A stretch of 64,000 bases of DNA from Flavimarina sp. Hel_I_48 (GCF_000733945.1 NZ_JPOL01000002.1:1737001-1801000); one strand, 5' to 3'. Shown: positions 1 through 8,814, numbered from the stretch's first letter. A program made the numbers and translations. The notes: generated from the sequence alone by a model not told the origin.

Positions 1-1
1 T

Positions 2-226
2 GAAGACATGGATTATTTGTACGGTCAGGGACCGGTAAACAGTTTCAATTTAGTAAACCTGACCGCAAACTATACCTTAAGCACTAGTACATCCCTTGGT
101 CTGGGTATAGAAAACCTGCTGAATACAGATTATTACAACCTAATTTCTCAATGGGCGGCGCGCGATTCAGATTATATTAAGGCCAATGGAACGCGCTTTA
201 ATGTCTCCCTTACCGTAAAGTTGTAA
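2..226 (+). CDS. TonB-dependent receptor, C-terminal end (partial)
   Basis: Only the last 75 or so codons are in the window, open from the left edge to a TAA. The residues read as the final beta strands of an outer-membrane TonB-dependent receptor: the stretch around SLGLGIENLLNTDYYN is the typical 'GIENLLNxxYY' strand near the end of siderophore receptors, and the protein closes with alternating hydrophobic residues ending in LTVKL. Such receptors import ferric siderophores or other large ligands using TonB energy. The next gene, 14 bases on, is a PepSY membrane protein that often partners siderophore receptors, so iron uptake is the likely role. The substrate cannot be told from this fragment. 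Confidence 0.85.
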   Translation, partial: EDMDYLYGQGPVNSFNLVNLTANYTLSTSTSLGLGIENLLNTDYYNLISQWAARDSDYIKANGTRFNVSLTVKL

Positions 227-240
227 CCAAACCGAGTTAA

Positions 241-1272
241 TTGAAAAACAGGAAACTATTAAAATATCACTCCTATTTTGGTCTAATTTCGGGTGTTTTT
301 TTGCTGATTTTGGGTATTTCTGGGTCAATTTTAGTCTTTAGTGAAGATCTGGACGACCTACTTTTCAAACCCTATGAAGTCCATCATACCCAGCAGATTT
401 TAAATCTAGATAAAGCTGTGTCAACGGTACAACAACAGTATCCCAGATGGGAAATGCGTATTGTCCATTTCAAAAAAGGGGAGTCTATCCGCTTTAATCT
501 AAGGAAATTAGACGCGCGCAGGGATTTGTTTATACATCCAGTAACGTGTAAGATCATCGCAGATATTGATACAAACAGCCAATTTACAAAATGGCTTCTC
601 GTGCTTCATTATTCCTTGCATGGAGGCACTTTGGGTAGGATCCTACTGTTTTTTACTGGAATCCTTTTTTTCCTTAGCTTACTTACAGGAATCGCAGTCT
701 ACCGTAAGTTAATCTTTAAAATTCTATTGTTTAAGGTTGGTTTGAAGCGAAAGAACAAAAGAGTCTTCTTTTCGACCTTGCACAGATATATAGGGGTATG
801 GGCGCTATTTTTTAATTGCATACTGGCAATTACCGGTATTGTTCTTTCTTATGGAGTAGCAATGGGTGGACTAAAAAGTCCTAAAGAGCCTAATACTCCA
901 AACATGGAAATATCTATAGAGAGAAGCCTAAGTCAGATTATTGAAAAATATCCAGACTTTAAACCAACCTATATACGCCTACCTAAAAAGCCGGATGCCC
1001 CTCTTATAATAAATGGTATCTTTGAGATGGATGCTTTTTACCTAAGTGAGTTTTTTAATAAGTTTCAAATAGACACCCGCACGGGTCAAGTTCGTTCTGT
1101 ACAAAAAATTAGTGAAGCATCAATACTTACAAAAATTTACAGTATGGTATCCCCATTACATTATGGACAGTATGGCGGTATATGGATAAAACTTTTATAC
1201 TGTCTCATTGGCCTATCGGGTCCATTCTTATCCATAAGTGGATTCGTGATTTGGAAAAAGAGAAGAAAATAA
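241..1272 (+). CDS. PepSY-associated TM protein (iron-uptake type membrane reductase family)
   Basis: Protein of 343 residues with four clear hydrophobic segments: near the N-terminus (FGLISGVFLLILGISGSILVF), two in the middle (about 130-155 and 180-205) and one at the end (about 315-335), followed by a basic tail. This is the PepSY-TM/PiuB-like layout, an inner-membrane protein usually found beside TonB siderophore receptors and thought to help reduce or release iron in the periplasm. The start is TTG at 241: a stop codon lies in frame immediately upstream (238-240), and the next in-frame ATG would cut off the first membrane segment. No clear ribosome binding site is visible. It follows the receptor by 14 bases, so co-transcription is likely. 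Confidence 0.85.
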   Translation: MKNRKLLKYHSYFGLISGVFLLILGISGSILVFSEDLDDLLFKPYEVHHTQQILNLDKAVSTVQQQYPRWEMRIVHFKKGESIRFNLRKLDARRDLFIHPVTCKIIADIDTNSQFTKWLLVLHYSLHGGTLGRILLFFTGILFFLSLLTGIAVYRKLIFKILLFKVGLKRKNKRVFFSTLHRYIGVWALFFNCILAITGIVLSYGVAMGGLKSPKEPNTPNMEISIERSLSQIIEKYPDFKPTYIRLPKKPDAPLIINGIFEMDAFYLSEFFNKFQIDTRTGQVRSVQKISEASILTKIYSMVSPLHYGQYGGIWIKLLYCLIGLSGPFLSISGFVIWKKRRK

Positions 1273-1343
1273 TTTTCTAAATATTGCTTAAAAACACCTG
1301 TCATTCCAAACTATCTGCTGAGGACTAGACATTATAAAATGTC

Positions 1344-1937
1344 CTATAACATCTTTTTATCTAATCTACGCAAGCGCATAATAAAAGGCAGACAATGCTC
1401 AAGACGCTTCGCACGATCCTCTTCATCATCTGCGTTTGCCAAATACTCTAGATATTCCTGCTGCACATCATTAGATAGAAGCATAAAACGATCTTTGAGA
1501 TGTTTGCTCAGTGCAAAGGCGTTCTGTAGTTCTGCGCAGTTGTTCAAATCTGGAGATTGTGTGGCTTTCTGAACGATCTTAGCCTCACTTTGATTCAAAA
1601 TAGCTTCTTCCACGTAGGTTTTGATCAACTCATCATTCATTTGCTGAACACTGGTATACCGTAGCTGCCTTGTGCTATTTGTTGTACCCGTGTTTGTGTC
1701 CAGTAATACATTATGAATATCTGAAAGAGAATCTCCGTTAAAAAAGAGAATATCAAAATGATCATTGGCATCGCTCAGTCCTACCACTTCCCTATCATCA
1801 TAGGTATAAACAGGGGCATTGTATCTATAATCTTCTTTTAGTATGGTATCTCGCATGATCTCACGTAAGCGCTGTAGTGCAAGTTGATGTTTAGTATGCT
1901 GATTGAAAAAAGTCTCTACTTCTATTGCTGTATCCAT
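1344..1937 (-). CDS. DUF1801 / YdeI-OmpD-associated family protein
   Basis: 197 residues. The N-terminal half (about 1-125) looks like a DUF1801 (YdhG-type) domain with the conserved core around YRYNAPVYTYDD and a hydrophobic strand ending HFDILFF. The C-terminal third (about 135-197) resembles the OmdA/YdeI helical domain, with FALSKHLKDRFMLLS followed by QQEYLEYLANADDEEDRAKR, where family members carry a 'YLxWIxxAKxxETRxxR' type motif. The biochemical role of this family is not established; iron-related and stress roles have been suggested for relatives. It is convergent with the PepSY gene and stands alone. The assignment is from motif memory, not a search. Confidence 0.75.
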   Translation of the reverse strand: MDTAIEVETFFNQHTKHQLALQRLREIMRDTILKEDYRYNAPVYTYDDREVVGLSDANDHFDILFFNGDSLSDIHNVLLDTNTGTTNSTRQLRYTSVQQMNDELIKTYVEEAILNQSEAKIVQKATQSPDLNNCAELQNAFALSKHLKDRFMLLSNDVQQEYLEYLANADDEEDRAKRLEHCLPFIMRLRRLDKKML

Positions 1938-2064
1938 TGGGTGAATTTTACCTTTAAAATACTACATAAAAAATTAAGGAAATGTGAAAAATGCTTGATT
2001 TGTCCGAATCACTAAATTTATTATCAGAATTCCGTAACTGCGAATCCCAATAAAAAAAGCCCGA

Positions 2065-2514
2065 TTAAAGCTCTTTGCCAAAGCAAACACTATTTGCAAC
2101 ATCGATATAAGGGGCATAATTGGGAATCTGGTGATACCCCTGACTCTTATAAAGTTCGATCGCCGGTTTTTGTCGCTTTCCGGTCTCCAACACGCAATTG
2201 AGATATCCCAGTTCTTTTGACCAAAGTTCAAGTCCGTGAAGTATAATACTGGCCAATCCCTGACCACGCGCTTCAGAAGCGGTGAACATCCGTTTTATTT
2301 CCATGGTTTTATAGTTTCTACTACGCAGGGCACCGCAAGCCATGGGATCATCATTGACATAAGCAATAAGCACATGATCCAGGCTCTTTGTACCATTAAA
2401 TTGCTGATAAAAAGCATGATCCTCACCATCCAGGGTTTTGAGTTCGGCATTAAGGGAAACCACTAAATCTTTGAAATCCTGATCGTCTATATGTGTTCGT
2501 TTTAAGCGTATCAT
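2065..2514 (-). CDS. GNAT family N-acetyltransferase
   Basis: 149 residues, the usual single-domain length. The acetyl-CoA binding signature is visible as a beta strand (MEIKRMF) followed by ARGQGLASIIL, matching the R/Q-x-x-G-x-G/A loop of motif A at about residues 72-92. The later part has ETGKRQKPAIELYKSQGY, the motif B region with the helix and 'GF/GY' turn. Substrate unknown. The gene lies alone between the DUF1801 gene and the phosphate transporter, with its own leader; a near-consensus -7 box TATCTTTA on the minus strand sits at 2535-2542. Confidence 0.88.
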   Translation of the reverse strand: MIRLKRTHIDDQDFKDLVVSLNAELKTLDGEDHAFYQQFNGTKSLDHVLIAYVNDDPMACGALRSRNYKTMEIKRMFTASEARGQGLASIILHGLELWSKELGYLNCVLETGKRQKPAIELYKSQGYHQIPNYAPYIDVANSVCFGKEL

Positions 2515-2585
2515 TGGCGTAGACTTTTATAGAATAAAGATACGTATCCCAAACATTTACAGCGCTATTTTAAAGTATTTGAAAC

Positions 2586-2640
2586 AAAAAGAAAAGCCCT
2601 TTACATCAGTTTCAAAATTTTGAATGCTGAAATAAAGGGC
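2586..2640 (-). terminator. Rho-independent terminator of the Pit transporter gene
   Basis: A long imperfect hairpin: outer arms GCCCTTTA and TAAAGGGC, with the perfect inner palindrome TTCAAAATTTTGAA. Read on the minus strand it is followed by a T-rich run (TTTTCTTTTTG). It lies about 30 bases past the stop of the phosphate transporter. Confidence 0.8.
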
Positions 2641-2668
2641 GCTGCTCATTTAGATTTTGAGTGAAAAT

Positions 2669-4912
2669 CTATAGGTGATTTTTATGCTCTATATAATAAT
2701 GCTCAAGCAGGTTCATGGTCGCCTTGATAAGATCTTCGGTTTCCTGAAGGAGATTGAAGTAAAGCAGGGTATTTTTAGGACTGCTATCGCTATTTCTGGT
2801 GCGCTCTATCTGTTTTGCGATCTTTGTACTTACCACATCAAGAAGTGCCTGTTTTTCTTCAATTATCGCAGGGATAGCGTCAAAATCCTTAGCCTTGAAA
2901 GTTTCCTCGATTTTTTTGAAAAGCTTGTCAAGCTTATGCTCAATTTCCTTAAGGTCTTTTAGCTGCGTGAATTTTAAGCCTTTGTGATTGTTGTTCAAGT
3001 GATTGTAACTGGCATTGGTCACAAAGTCAATGCTCTGGGTAACATCTTGAAGATAACCTAAAACGTCAATATAAAAGCGGCTCGCCTGCACATGGCTTTC
3101 ATCGAGGTTTTTGATGAAGTAATAGAGGCTGTTGCGCAGTTCTTCCACTTCGGCATTGAGTTTAGTAATGCCCTTTCTGCTCTTTTTCAGTTTAGAAAGA
3201 TCAACTTTTGCCAATCCTTCTATCGTTCCTGTATAAATCTTATTGCCCCTTTTAAAAGAAGAAGCAACATTAGAAGTGCTTTCATTGATAATGCCCTGTA
3301 TAGAGCTGCTCACCGCCCGCATAAGCCTGCCTTCTTCGGCTTCTGCTTCAGAACGTTTTTTATGTTTAAGGTAATTACGAAGTAATATCGCAACGGCCAT
3401 AGCAAATAAGATGAATAATGCCAACGCACCTCCATAATATAGTACTACCGCCATGATAGAAGCAGCGGTGAATGCTGAGATCGCGGTCATAAACCAGCCA
3501 CCAATAACATTAAGTACACCAGCAACCCTATAAACTGCACTATCGCTGCCCCATGCTCGATCTGCAAGAGAAGTACCCATCGCTACCATGAAAGTAACAT
3601 ACGTAGTCGATAATGGAAGTTTTAAAGAAGTAGCCGAAGATATAAGTACACTTGCAATCATTAAGTTCACCGCTGCTCGTACGAGATCAAAAGCAGGCAT
3701 ATCTAAACTCGCCACCCTGGAGGTGGGCTCCTTTTTATTAAAGCGTCTTTCTATGGTTTTTTTTACGCTTCGTGGCAGGATCGCCATGAGTCCATAATTT
3801 AAATTGATCGCTCCACGCACCATACCTCTGGATACGGCGTTAGGCTTAAAGCGTTCGTTGCCCTCATCCTGACGGGAAAGATCTACGGAAGTTTTTACTA
3901 CACGTCTTGCTTTTTTAGAAAACCATAAGGTGAGGATCATAACCGCGCCTGCACCAAGCAGCAATAAGGGCTGGGTAGGGACTTTTTCGGCGAGTACACC
4001 CATCGAGAATTCTGAGGCCGGCAAACCACTAGCTACCCAAAAATTATAGGATTGATAAGCGGCCATGGGAACACCTATAAAGTTTACAAGATCATTACCG
4101 GCAAAGGCCATTGCAAGTGCAAACGTACCTATCACAATCACCATCACATAAACGTTTACCTTGAATACCTTAGTAACGATATAAGAAATAGCGAACCAAA
4201 AGAAAATACTCAACATGATATATTGCCACACATTGGCATTGGCCCAGTCTAAGAATGCACCTTCCACAAAAGTAGCACTGCTCAATCCTTTTACAATTAT
4301 AAAATAACTAATAGCTGCTGTGGCAAGTCCCCCAAATATAGCCGAAACCCACGCAGGTTGGTTATCAAAGTTAAAGGTAAGCAGTAGACGGGTGAGAAAT
4401 TGCACCAGGGCACCCACGGAAAATGCGATAACCACCGAAACGAGAATGCCCACAATTATTTCTATGGCTTTATCAGAGTTGATATATTCCCCTATTTGTA
4501 GATAAGAATCGTCGTTTCCAGAAAGTTTTATAATGGTCACGCAAACTGCAGCGCCCAGCAACTCAAATACGATAGAAACTGTTGTTGATGTGGGAAGGCC
4601 TAGTGTATTGAAAAAGTCCAGTAATAAAATATCTGTGATCATCACCGCCATAAATATGACCATGATCTCATTGAAGTAGAATTGTTCTGGCACAAAAATA
4701 CCCTTACGAGCCACTTCCATCATTCCGCTGGAAGAAAGCGCACCAAAGGCAATCCCTATACTGGCTACGGCCATAATGGTCTTAAAAGGAACCGCCTTAG
4801 AACCTATTGCCGAATTTAAAAAGTTTACTGCATCGTTGCTTACACCCACAACAAGATCTGCCACAGCAAGGATTGCCAGGGCGACAAGCATAATAACATA
4901 AATATTATCCAT
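2669..4912 (-). CDS. Inorganic phosphate transporter, Pit family, with soluble C-terminal domain
   Basis: 747 residues. The N-terminal Pit signature is clear in the first helix pair (VVGVSNDAVNFLNSAIGSKA at about 22-41), and the second half of the inverted repeat has the matching region around LPLSTTYVTFMVAMGTSLADR at about 440. There are ten or more hydrophobic segments up to about residue 520. After the last membrane segment comes roughly 220 residues of charged, helical, Met/Lys/Glu-rich sequence resembling a PhoU/DUF47-type domain. This is longer than plain PitA (about 500 residues) but usual for Bacteroidota Pit proteins. It imports phosphate, normally as a neutral metal-phosphate complex, driven by the proton gradient. 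It is a single-gene unit with its own terminator. Confidence 0.93.
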   Translation of the reverse strand: MDNIYVIMLVALAILAVADLVVGVSNDAVNFLNSAIGSKAVPFKTIMAVASIGIAFGALSSSGMMEVARKGIFVPEQFYFNEIMVIFMAVMITDILLLDFFNTLGLPTSTTVSIVFELLGAAVCVTIIKLSGNDDSYLQIGEYINSDKAIEIIVGILVSVVIAFSVGALVQFLTRLLLTFNFDNQPAWVSAIFGGLATAAISYFIIVKGLSSATFVEGAFLDWANANVWQYIMLSIFFWFAISYIVTKVFKVNVYVMVIVIGTFALAMAFAGNDLVNFIGVPMAAYQSYNFWVASGLPASEFSMGVLAEKVPTQPLLLLGAGAVMILTLWFSKKARRVVKTSVDLSRQDEGNERFKPNAVSRGMVRGAINLNYGLMAILPRSVKKTIERRFNKKEPTSRVASLDMPAFDLVRAAVNLMIASVLISSATSLKLPLSTTYVTFMVAMGTSLADRAWGSDSAVYRVAGVLNVIGGWFMTAISAFTAASIMAVVLYYGGALALFILFAMAVAILLRNYLKHKKRSEAEAEEGRLMRAVSSSIQGIINESTSNVASSFKRGNKIYTGTIEGLAKVDLSKLKKSRKGITKLNAEVEELRNSLYYFIKNLDESHVQASRFYIDVLGYLQDVTQSIDFVTNASYNHLNNNHKGLKFTQLKDLKEIEHKLDKLFKKIEETFKAKDFDAIPAIIEEKQALLDVVSTKIAKQIERTRNSDSSPKNTLLYFNLLQETEDLIKATMNLLEHYYIEHKNHL

Positions 4913-5122
4913 TAAACCTTTTTAAATGAGTGGGCAAATTTGGGATTTATTTAGCGTACCAATGTTATGCAAAGGTTATTACTGGATTGAAAAATACAAA
5001 TTTCATAGGAGTTTTGTAGCGTAACCATCGCCATTATTGAACTTTTTACCGATAAATATTAAATCAACCCACTCGTTATCAGTATGTAATATCTTTAATG
5101 TTATCTAAATGTTACGTTAATG

Positions 5123-5153
5123 TTTCCTTATGTTTAAATAATTACTATATTTG
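5123..5153 (+). promoter_or_regulatory. Candidate promoter for the MORN-repeat gene
   Basis: TATATTTG at 5146-5153 matches the Bacteroidota -7 consensus TAnnTTTG. The -33 region at about 5123-5126 is only TTTC against the consensus TTTG. The gene start at 5183 is 30 bases downstream. Confidence 0.5.
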
Positions 5154-5182
5154 TAAGGTAAAGATTAATAAAAATAGAAAAG

Positions 5183-5548
5183 ATGAAAAATATACTTACA
5201 ATCATGGCTTTGGTGGGAACTATGTTTCTTGCCAATGCGCAAGAAAAAATTAGCGGGGATTATGTGAAAGATGGTAATCTTATCAAAGCTACTTTATACC
5301 ACGCTAATGGCGAAGTAAGCCAAAAGGGGTTTTACACAGAACAGGGCAAATTACAAGGAAAATGGATGAGCTTTGATCTGGAAGGTCGCAAAACTGCTGA
5401 AGCACATTATGATAATGGTGAAAAAACCGGTAAATGGTTTTTCTGGCAGGGTGATAATATCTTGAAAGAAGTGGATTACAGCAATTCTAAAATCGCTTCT
5501 GTAAGTACCTGGAAAATTCAGGGTGAACGTATGGTAAGTTCTAACTAG
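5183..5548 (+). CDS. Secreted MORN-repeat (YwqK-like) protein
   Basis: 121 residues with a signal peptide (MKNILTIMALVGTMFLANAQ, cleavage after Ala-Gln). The mature part carries repeated 'Y-x-NG-x-x-x-G-x-W/F' units (YHANGEVSQKGFY, KLQGKWMSFD, AHYDNGEKTGKWFFW), which are MORN-like repeats as in YwqK-family proteins. Such proteins are periplasmic or surface beta-rich modules; the label 'toxin-antitoxin YwqK' found in databases is not supported by the context. It is a single gene followed directly by a strong terminator. Confidence 0.8.
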   Translation: MKNILTIMALVGTMFLANAQEKISGDYVKDGNLIKATLYHANGEVSQKGFYTEQGKLQGKWMSFDLEGRKTAEAHYDNGEKTGKWFFWQGDNILKEVDYSNSKIASVSTWKIQGERMVSSN

Positions 5549-5568
5549 GACTTTTAAAAAAAATTTCA

Positions 5569-5603
5569 ATAAAAAAGCCGTTGCTCTGCAACGGCTTTTT
5601 TGC
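5569..5603 (+). terminator. Rho-independent terminator after the MORN-repeat gene
   Basis: Perfect hairpin AAGCCGTTGC-TCT-GCAACGGCTT followed by a run of T; A-rich on the other side, so it may also serve the leftward DUF2805 gene (bidirectional). Confidence 0.9.
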
Positions 5604-5623
5604 ATATTGTGATTTGCTAAATA

Positions 5624-5908
5624 TTAGCGTTTTGAAATTTTATTCTGGGTAATATGCTTCTGTCTGGAACTTTTGAATGTTCCTTCATCAAAATTACGTT
5701 TAGCAGCATGTTTAGTATCCCTTCCCTGCACGCGCTCGCGCCACATCCTAAAACTTGAGGGTTTCATTTCCCTGCGCATCAATTCAATAACTTCCTGTTC
5801 TTTTAGTCCGAACTGAAATTCTATCGAATCAAAAGTCGTGCGATCTTCCCAGGCCATTTCTATGATACGATCTAGTTCGCGGGGCGTAAATTCTCTATCT
5901 TCAGCCAT
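5624..5908 (-). CDS. DUF2805 / TIGR03643 family small protein
   Basis: 94 residues, basic at the C-terminus. The N-terminal part (REFTPRELDRIIEMAWEDRT, then FGLKEQEVIELMRREMKPSSF and WRERVQGR) is the conserved core of a small family found in many Gram-negative bacteria; the helix pattern resembles a helix-turn-helix, so nucleic-acid binding is possible but unproven. Its start overlaps the end of the threonine dehydrogenase gene by 8 bases, so the two are translated from one message. Confidence 0.8.
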   Translation of the reverse strand: MAEDREFTPRELDRIIEMAWEDRTTFDSIEFQFGLKEQEVIELMRREMKPSSFRMWRERVQGRDTKHAAKRNFDEGTFKSSRQKHITQNKISKR

Positions 5909-6851
5909 ATTGCGGTTTTAAGTTTTTAAGCATGACACTCGTTATTTCATTGAGGTCAAAATTATGTTTCCATCCCCAGTCCTTCCTGGCTTGGGAATCA
6001 TCAATGCTCTGCGGCCAGCTATCTGCGATTTCCTGTCTAAAATCAGGAGCATAGCTTATATCAAAATCAGGCATATGCTTGCGTATGCTCGCCGCCGAGG
6101 CTTCAGGATCAAAGCTGATCGCAGCGAGATTATAGGAAGATCGTATTTTTACATCAACATCATCAGCATCCATTATGCTAATGGTGGCGCGTATGGCATC
6201 TTCCATATACATCATGGGCAATACGGTATCTGCCTTTAAAAAACAGCGATAATGTTTGTGCTTTAATGCACGGTGGTAAATATCAACGGCATAATCTGTA
6301 GTTCCCCCTCCAGGTTCTGTTGTATAGCTAATTAGGCCAGGATAGCGTACGCTGCGTACATCTACACCGTATTTCTTATGGTAATATTCGCACCAGCGTT
6401 CTCCGGTTTGCTTTGAAATACCGTAAACGGTGGTGGGCTCCATTATGGTTTGTTGTGGGGTATCCTGTTTTGGGGTACTGGGGCCAAAAACCGCAATACT
6501 TGAAGGCCAGAACACTTTTTCAATTTTACCTTCTTTGGCAAGATTTAAGATGTTGAAGAGGGAATTCATGTTGAGGTCCCAAGCTTTTTTTGGAAAACGT
6601 TCTGCAACGGCACTTAACATGGCCGCCATAAGATACACAGTATCTACCTTGTGACGGTAAATTATATCTTCTATAGCCCTATAATCCATTGCATCTGCGA
6701 TTTCAAAGGGGCCAGAAGCCATCAAAGCTTCGTTCCCATTGCGTATATCGCTTGCAATTACGCGTTCTGCACCAAAACGTTCCCTCAATGCTACTGTAAG
6801 TTCGGTGCCTATTTGACCACAGGCACCTATGATTAAAATCCTTCCATTCAT
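5901..6851 (-). CDS. tdh: L-threonine 3-dehydrogenase, extended SDR type (NAD-dependent epimerase family)
   Basis: 316 residues from the ATG at 6851. An open frame extends upstream to 6992, but the Rossmann strand begins right after this Met (MNGRILIIGACGQIGTEL, glycine motif GxxGxxG), so the shorter start is chosen. The catalytic set is visible as Ser117/118 (WPSSIAVFGP) and Tyr143-x3-Lys147 (YGISK). The segments MAAMLSAVAE and YPGLISYTTEPGGGTTDYAV match the SDR-type threonine dehydrogenases described from Flavobacterium and Cytophaga rather than UDP-sugar epimerases. It would oxidise L-threonine to 2-amino-3-ketobutyrate with NAD+. The partner KBL ligase is not in the window. The distinction from other epimerase-family members rests on remembered motifs. 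Confidence 0.82.
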   Translation of the reverse strand: MNGRILIIGACGQIGTELTVALRERFGAERVIASDIRNGNEALMASGPFEIADAMDYRAIEDIIYRHKVDTVYLMAAMLSAVAERFPKKAWDLNMNSLFNILNLAKEGKIEKVFWPSSIAVFGPSTPKQDTPQQTIMEPTTVYGISKQTGERWCEYYHKKYGVDVRSVRYPGLISYTTEPGGGTTDYAVDIYHRALKHKHYRCFLKADTVLPMMYMEDAIRATISIMDADDVDVKIRSSYNLAAISFDPEASAASIRKHMPDFDISYAPDFRQEIADSWPQSIDDSQARKDWGWKHNFDLNEITSVMLKNLKPQYG

Positions 6852-7094
6852 GAACTGCAAATTTTTGTACAAAGATATTGTTTTTATAAGGATAAGCCTT
6901 TCCTGCCGTATCGTGATTCTAAATTGCGCTATCACTTTTGATTTTGACGTTATCACTTTAACAGCAAGTATTGTTAAAATTGGCAGTAGCACATGGTTGT
7001 GTTAAAAATCCGACAAACTTTGGGAGAGATTTAGGCTGTTTATTTGCCTTTTAATCAAGATTCGCTCTAAGTTTAGGCGATAATTTTTTGGCTT

Positions 7095-7541
7095 ATGAAA
7101 ATAGTTTGTATGGTGATGGTTGTATTGATTTTTACGTCCTGTGGACAAAACGTAAATTCAGATAATAAATTGATGCTCAATCCTACGGTTACAAGGCTGG
7201 GGGAAATTTCTGAAAGGGCGGTACGCCACTGGGATGCCTATAGGGATCTGGAAAATAACCTCAAACTTATTTATAGCACAAACTCCCTCAATGCAACTTC
7301 TTTTAGAGAACCTTTATTGAACAATATCAAAGCCATGGGGCGTCATATTCCCCAGTCCTTAAGAACAGCTTCGGTTCAAAAAAGCCTGAAAATCGTTGAT
7401 AATCAGATCGTTTCTTTTTACCAGGAAGTTGGAGAAGATGAACTTAACCAACGTATTGTAGAACGTCATGTAGATAGCATCATGATCGCATTTGGCAAAC
7501 TCAACCAGTGCCTTAACAGATGTCTGGTTCAAACCCACTGA
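7095..7541 (+). CDS. Hypothetical lipoprotein
   Basis: 148 residues. A short signal peptide ends in a lipobox FTSC with the lipidated Cys at position 16, so it should be anchored to a membrane. The mature part is helical and polar with no motif I recognise. It is the first of a same-strand run of secreted proteins but is separated from the next by 135 bases, and may be transcribed on its own. Confidence 0.6.
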   Translation: MKIVCMVMVVLIFTSCGQNVNSDNKLMLNPTVTRLGEISERAVRHWDAYRDLENNLKLIYSTNSLNATSFREPLLNNIKAMGRHIPQSLRTASVQKSLKIVDNQIVSFYQEVGEDELNQRIVERHVDSIMIAFGKLNQCLNRCLVQTH

Positions 7542-7648
7542 ACAATTTCGCTACTGCACACCACCATCTATTAAGAATGCTTCACAAAATGTAATCTACT
7601 GATGAATATCGCGATCCTATTAAAACGAAATCATAGCTGATAAATCCT

Positions 7649-7656
7649 TATTTTTG
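7649..7656 (+). promoter_or_regulatory. Candidate -7 box for the second lipoprotein gene
   Basis: TATTTTTG matches TAnnTTTG exactly and lies 20 bases before the ATG at 7677. No TTTG is seen at the -33 distance, so the call is tentative. Confidence 0.4.
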
Positions 7657-7676
7657 ATCTTTTATAATCAAAAATT

Positions 7677-8255
7677 ATGTCTTCCCTTTTCAAATATTGC
7701 AATCTCCTTTTATGCTGCATACTTCTGTATGGCTGCCAGGAAGAGGTAAAAATGGTCAAAGATCCTACTAAAGAAACGGACTCTTTAAAAATAAAAATTG
7801 CAGATAGCTTGAGAATGGATGTAGGCTTAAATGGTTCTATTGAAAAGAGAGTTCAGCAAATACCAGGATTTTCTACACTTGAGACCGCCTTACAGGGACT
7901 TCAGGGAGAAAGTATAGGAAGTGTAAAAATAGAAGCTGAAGAGTGGATAAACGCTACCAAAGAGTTACGGCTTGCCCTTCTTGACAGTGTCTCAAACCGC
8001 GCCATCAATGCCAGGATGACCTTACTGGTAACAAAAGCAAGTCTTTTAAAGCAGGAAGTAAGTAAAAGGATAGTTGACACTGTGCTAATCAGTAAAGAGG
8101 CGACAGAATTTTATGGTGCTTATCAAAACCTTGTCACGCAGTTGAATCTGGAATATGGAACCAGCGTGGATGATTTTTTAAAAGATTTCAAAGCGGAAAG
8201 TAAAAAAATCCGGGATGACGCACGCAAACAAAAAGCACTTCAAAACACCAATTAA
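7677..8255 (+). CDS. Hypothetical lipoprotein, helical
   Basis: 192 residues. Signal peptide with lipobox LYGC, Cys at position 20. The mature part is strongly helical and charged, rich in Lys, Glu and Ser with heptad-like spacing, and ends KKIRDDARKQKALQNTN. I do not recognise the family. It is followed after 21 bases by the NTF2-like gene, suggesting co-expression. Confidence 0.6.
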   Translation: MSSLFKYCNLLLCCILLYGCQEEVKMVKDPTKETDSLKIKIADSLRMDVGLNGSIEKRVQQIPGFSTLETALQGLQGESIGSVKIEAEEWINATKELRLALLDSVSNRAINARMTLLVTKASLLKQEVSKRIVDTVLISKEATEFYGAYQNLVTQLNLEYGTSVDDFLKDFKAESKKIRDDARKQKALQNTN

Positions 8256-8276
8256 ATTAGTAAAAACCGACTTTTT

Positions 8277-8783
8277 ATGACCAATTTCCGACCTTTTTTA
8301 GCGGTTTTTTTCCTCTTTTTGTGTTGTTTTTGTAACGCTCAGGAAAAAACCAGTACAGATCAGGACATCGCAAAAATGCTGGATGCATGGCATGACGCCG
8401 CAGCGCGTGCAGATTATGACGCTTATTTTGACCTAATGGCAAAAGACGCCATATTTATAGGTACAGATGCAGATGAAAATTGGCAGAATATGGAATTTAA
8501 AGCTTTTGCCAGGCCGTATTTTGATCGTGGCAAGGCCTGGTCATTTACGGCGCTGGAGCGGAATATCTATTCTTCCGAAAATCAGAATATTGCCTGGTTT
8601 GATGAACTTTTAGATACACAAATGGGAATCTGCCGTGGATCTGGTGTAGTCATCAAAATGGATAACACGTGGAAAATCAAACATTATGTACTCTCCATTA
8701 CCGTACCTAATGAGCAGGTAGAAGCCCTAACTACGCTTAAAGAAGAACACGATAAGGATTTGATAGTGAAGCTAAAAGATTAA
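8277..8783 (+). CDS. Secreted NTF2-like / SnoaL (DUF4440) domain protein
   Basis: 168 residues with a signal peptide (FLLFLCCFCNAQ). The mature domain begins with a helix carrying MLDAWHDAAARADYDAYFDLMAKDAIFIGTD, the standard opening of NTF2/SnoaL-like folds (helix, then 'A-F-x-G-T-D' strand), and later shows WFDELL and the strand SGVVIKMDNTWKIKHYVLSI, also typical. These domains bind small hydrophobic ligands or act as hydrolase scaffolds; the actual ligand is unknown. It sits 31 bases upstream of the M13 peptidase. Confidence 0.82.
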   Translation: MTNFRPFLAVFFLFLCCFCNAQEKTSTDQDIAKMLDAWHDAAARADYDAYFDLMAKDAIFIGTDADENWQNMEFKAFARPYFDRGKAWSFTALERNIYSSENQNIAWFDELLDTQMGICRGSGVVIKMDNTWKIKHYVLSITVPNEQVEALTTLKEEHDKDLIVKLKD

Positions 8784-8814
8784 GCTTTCGATTTTATAAA
8801 TACTAATACAACAA

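Noticed and set aside
1328..1343. Small inverted repeat GACATT-ATAA-AATGTC between the PepSY and DUF1801 genes
   Set aside because: The six-base AT-rich stem without T run is too weak to call a terminator.
6852..6992. Longer N-terminus for the threonine dehydrogenase
   Set aside because: The extra 47 residues lie before the first Rossmann strand, are rich in Ile and Lys, and do not resemble a signal peptide or domain.
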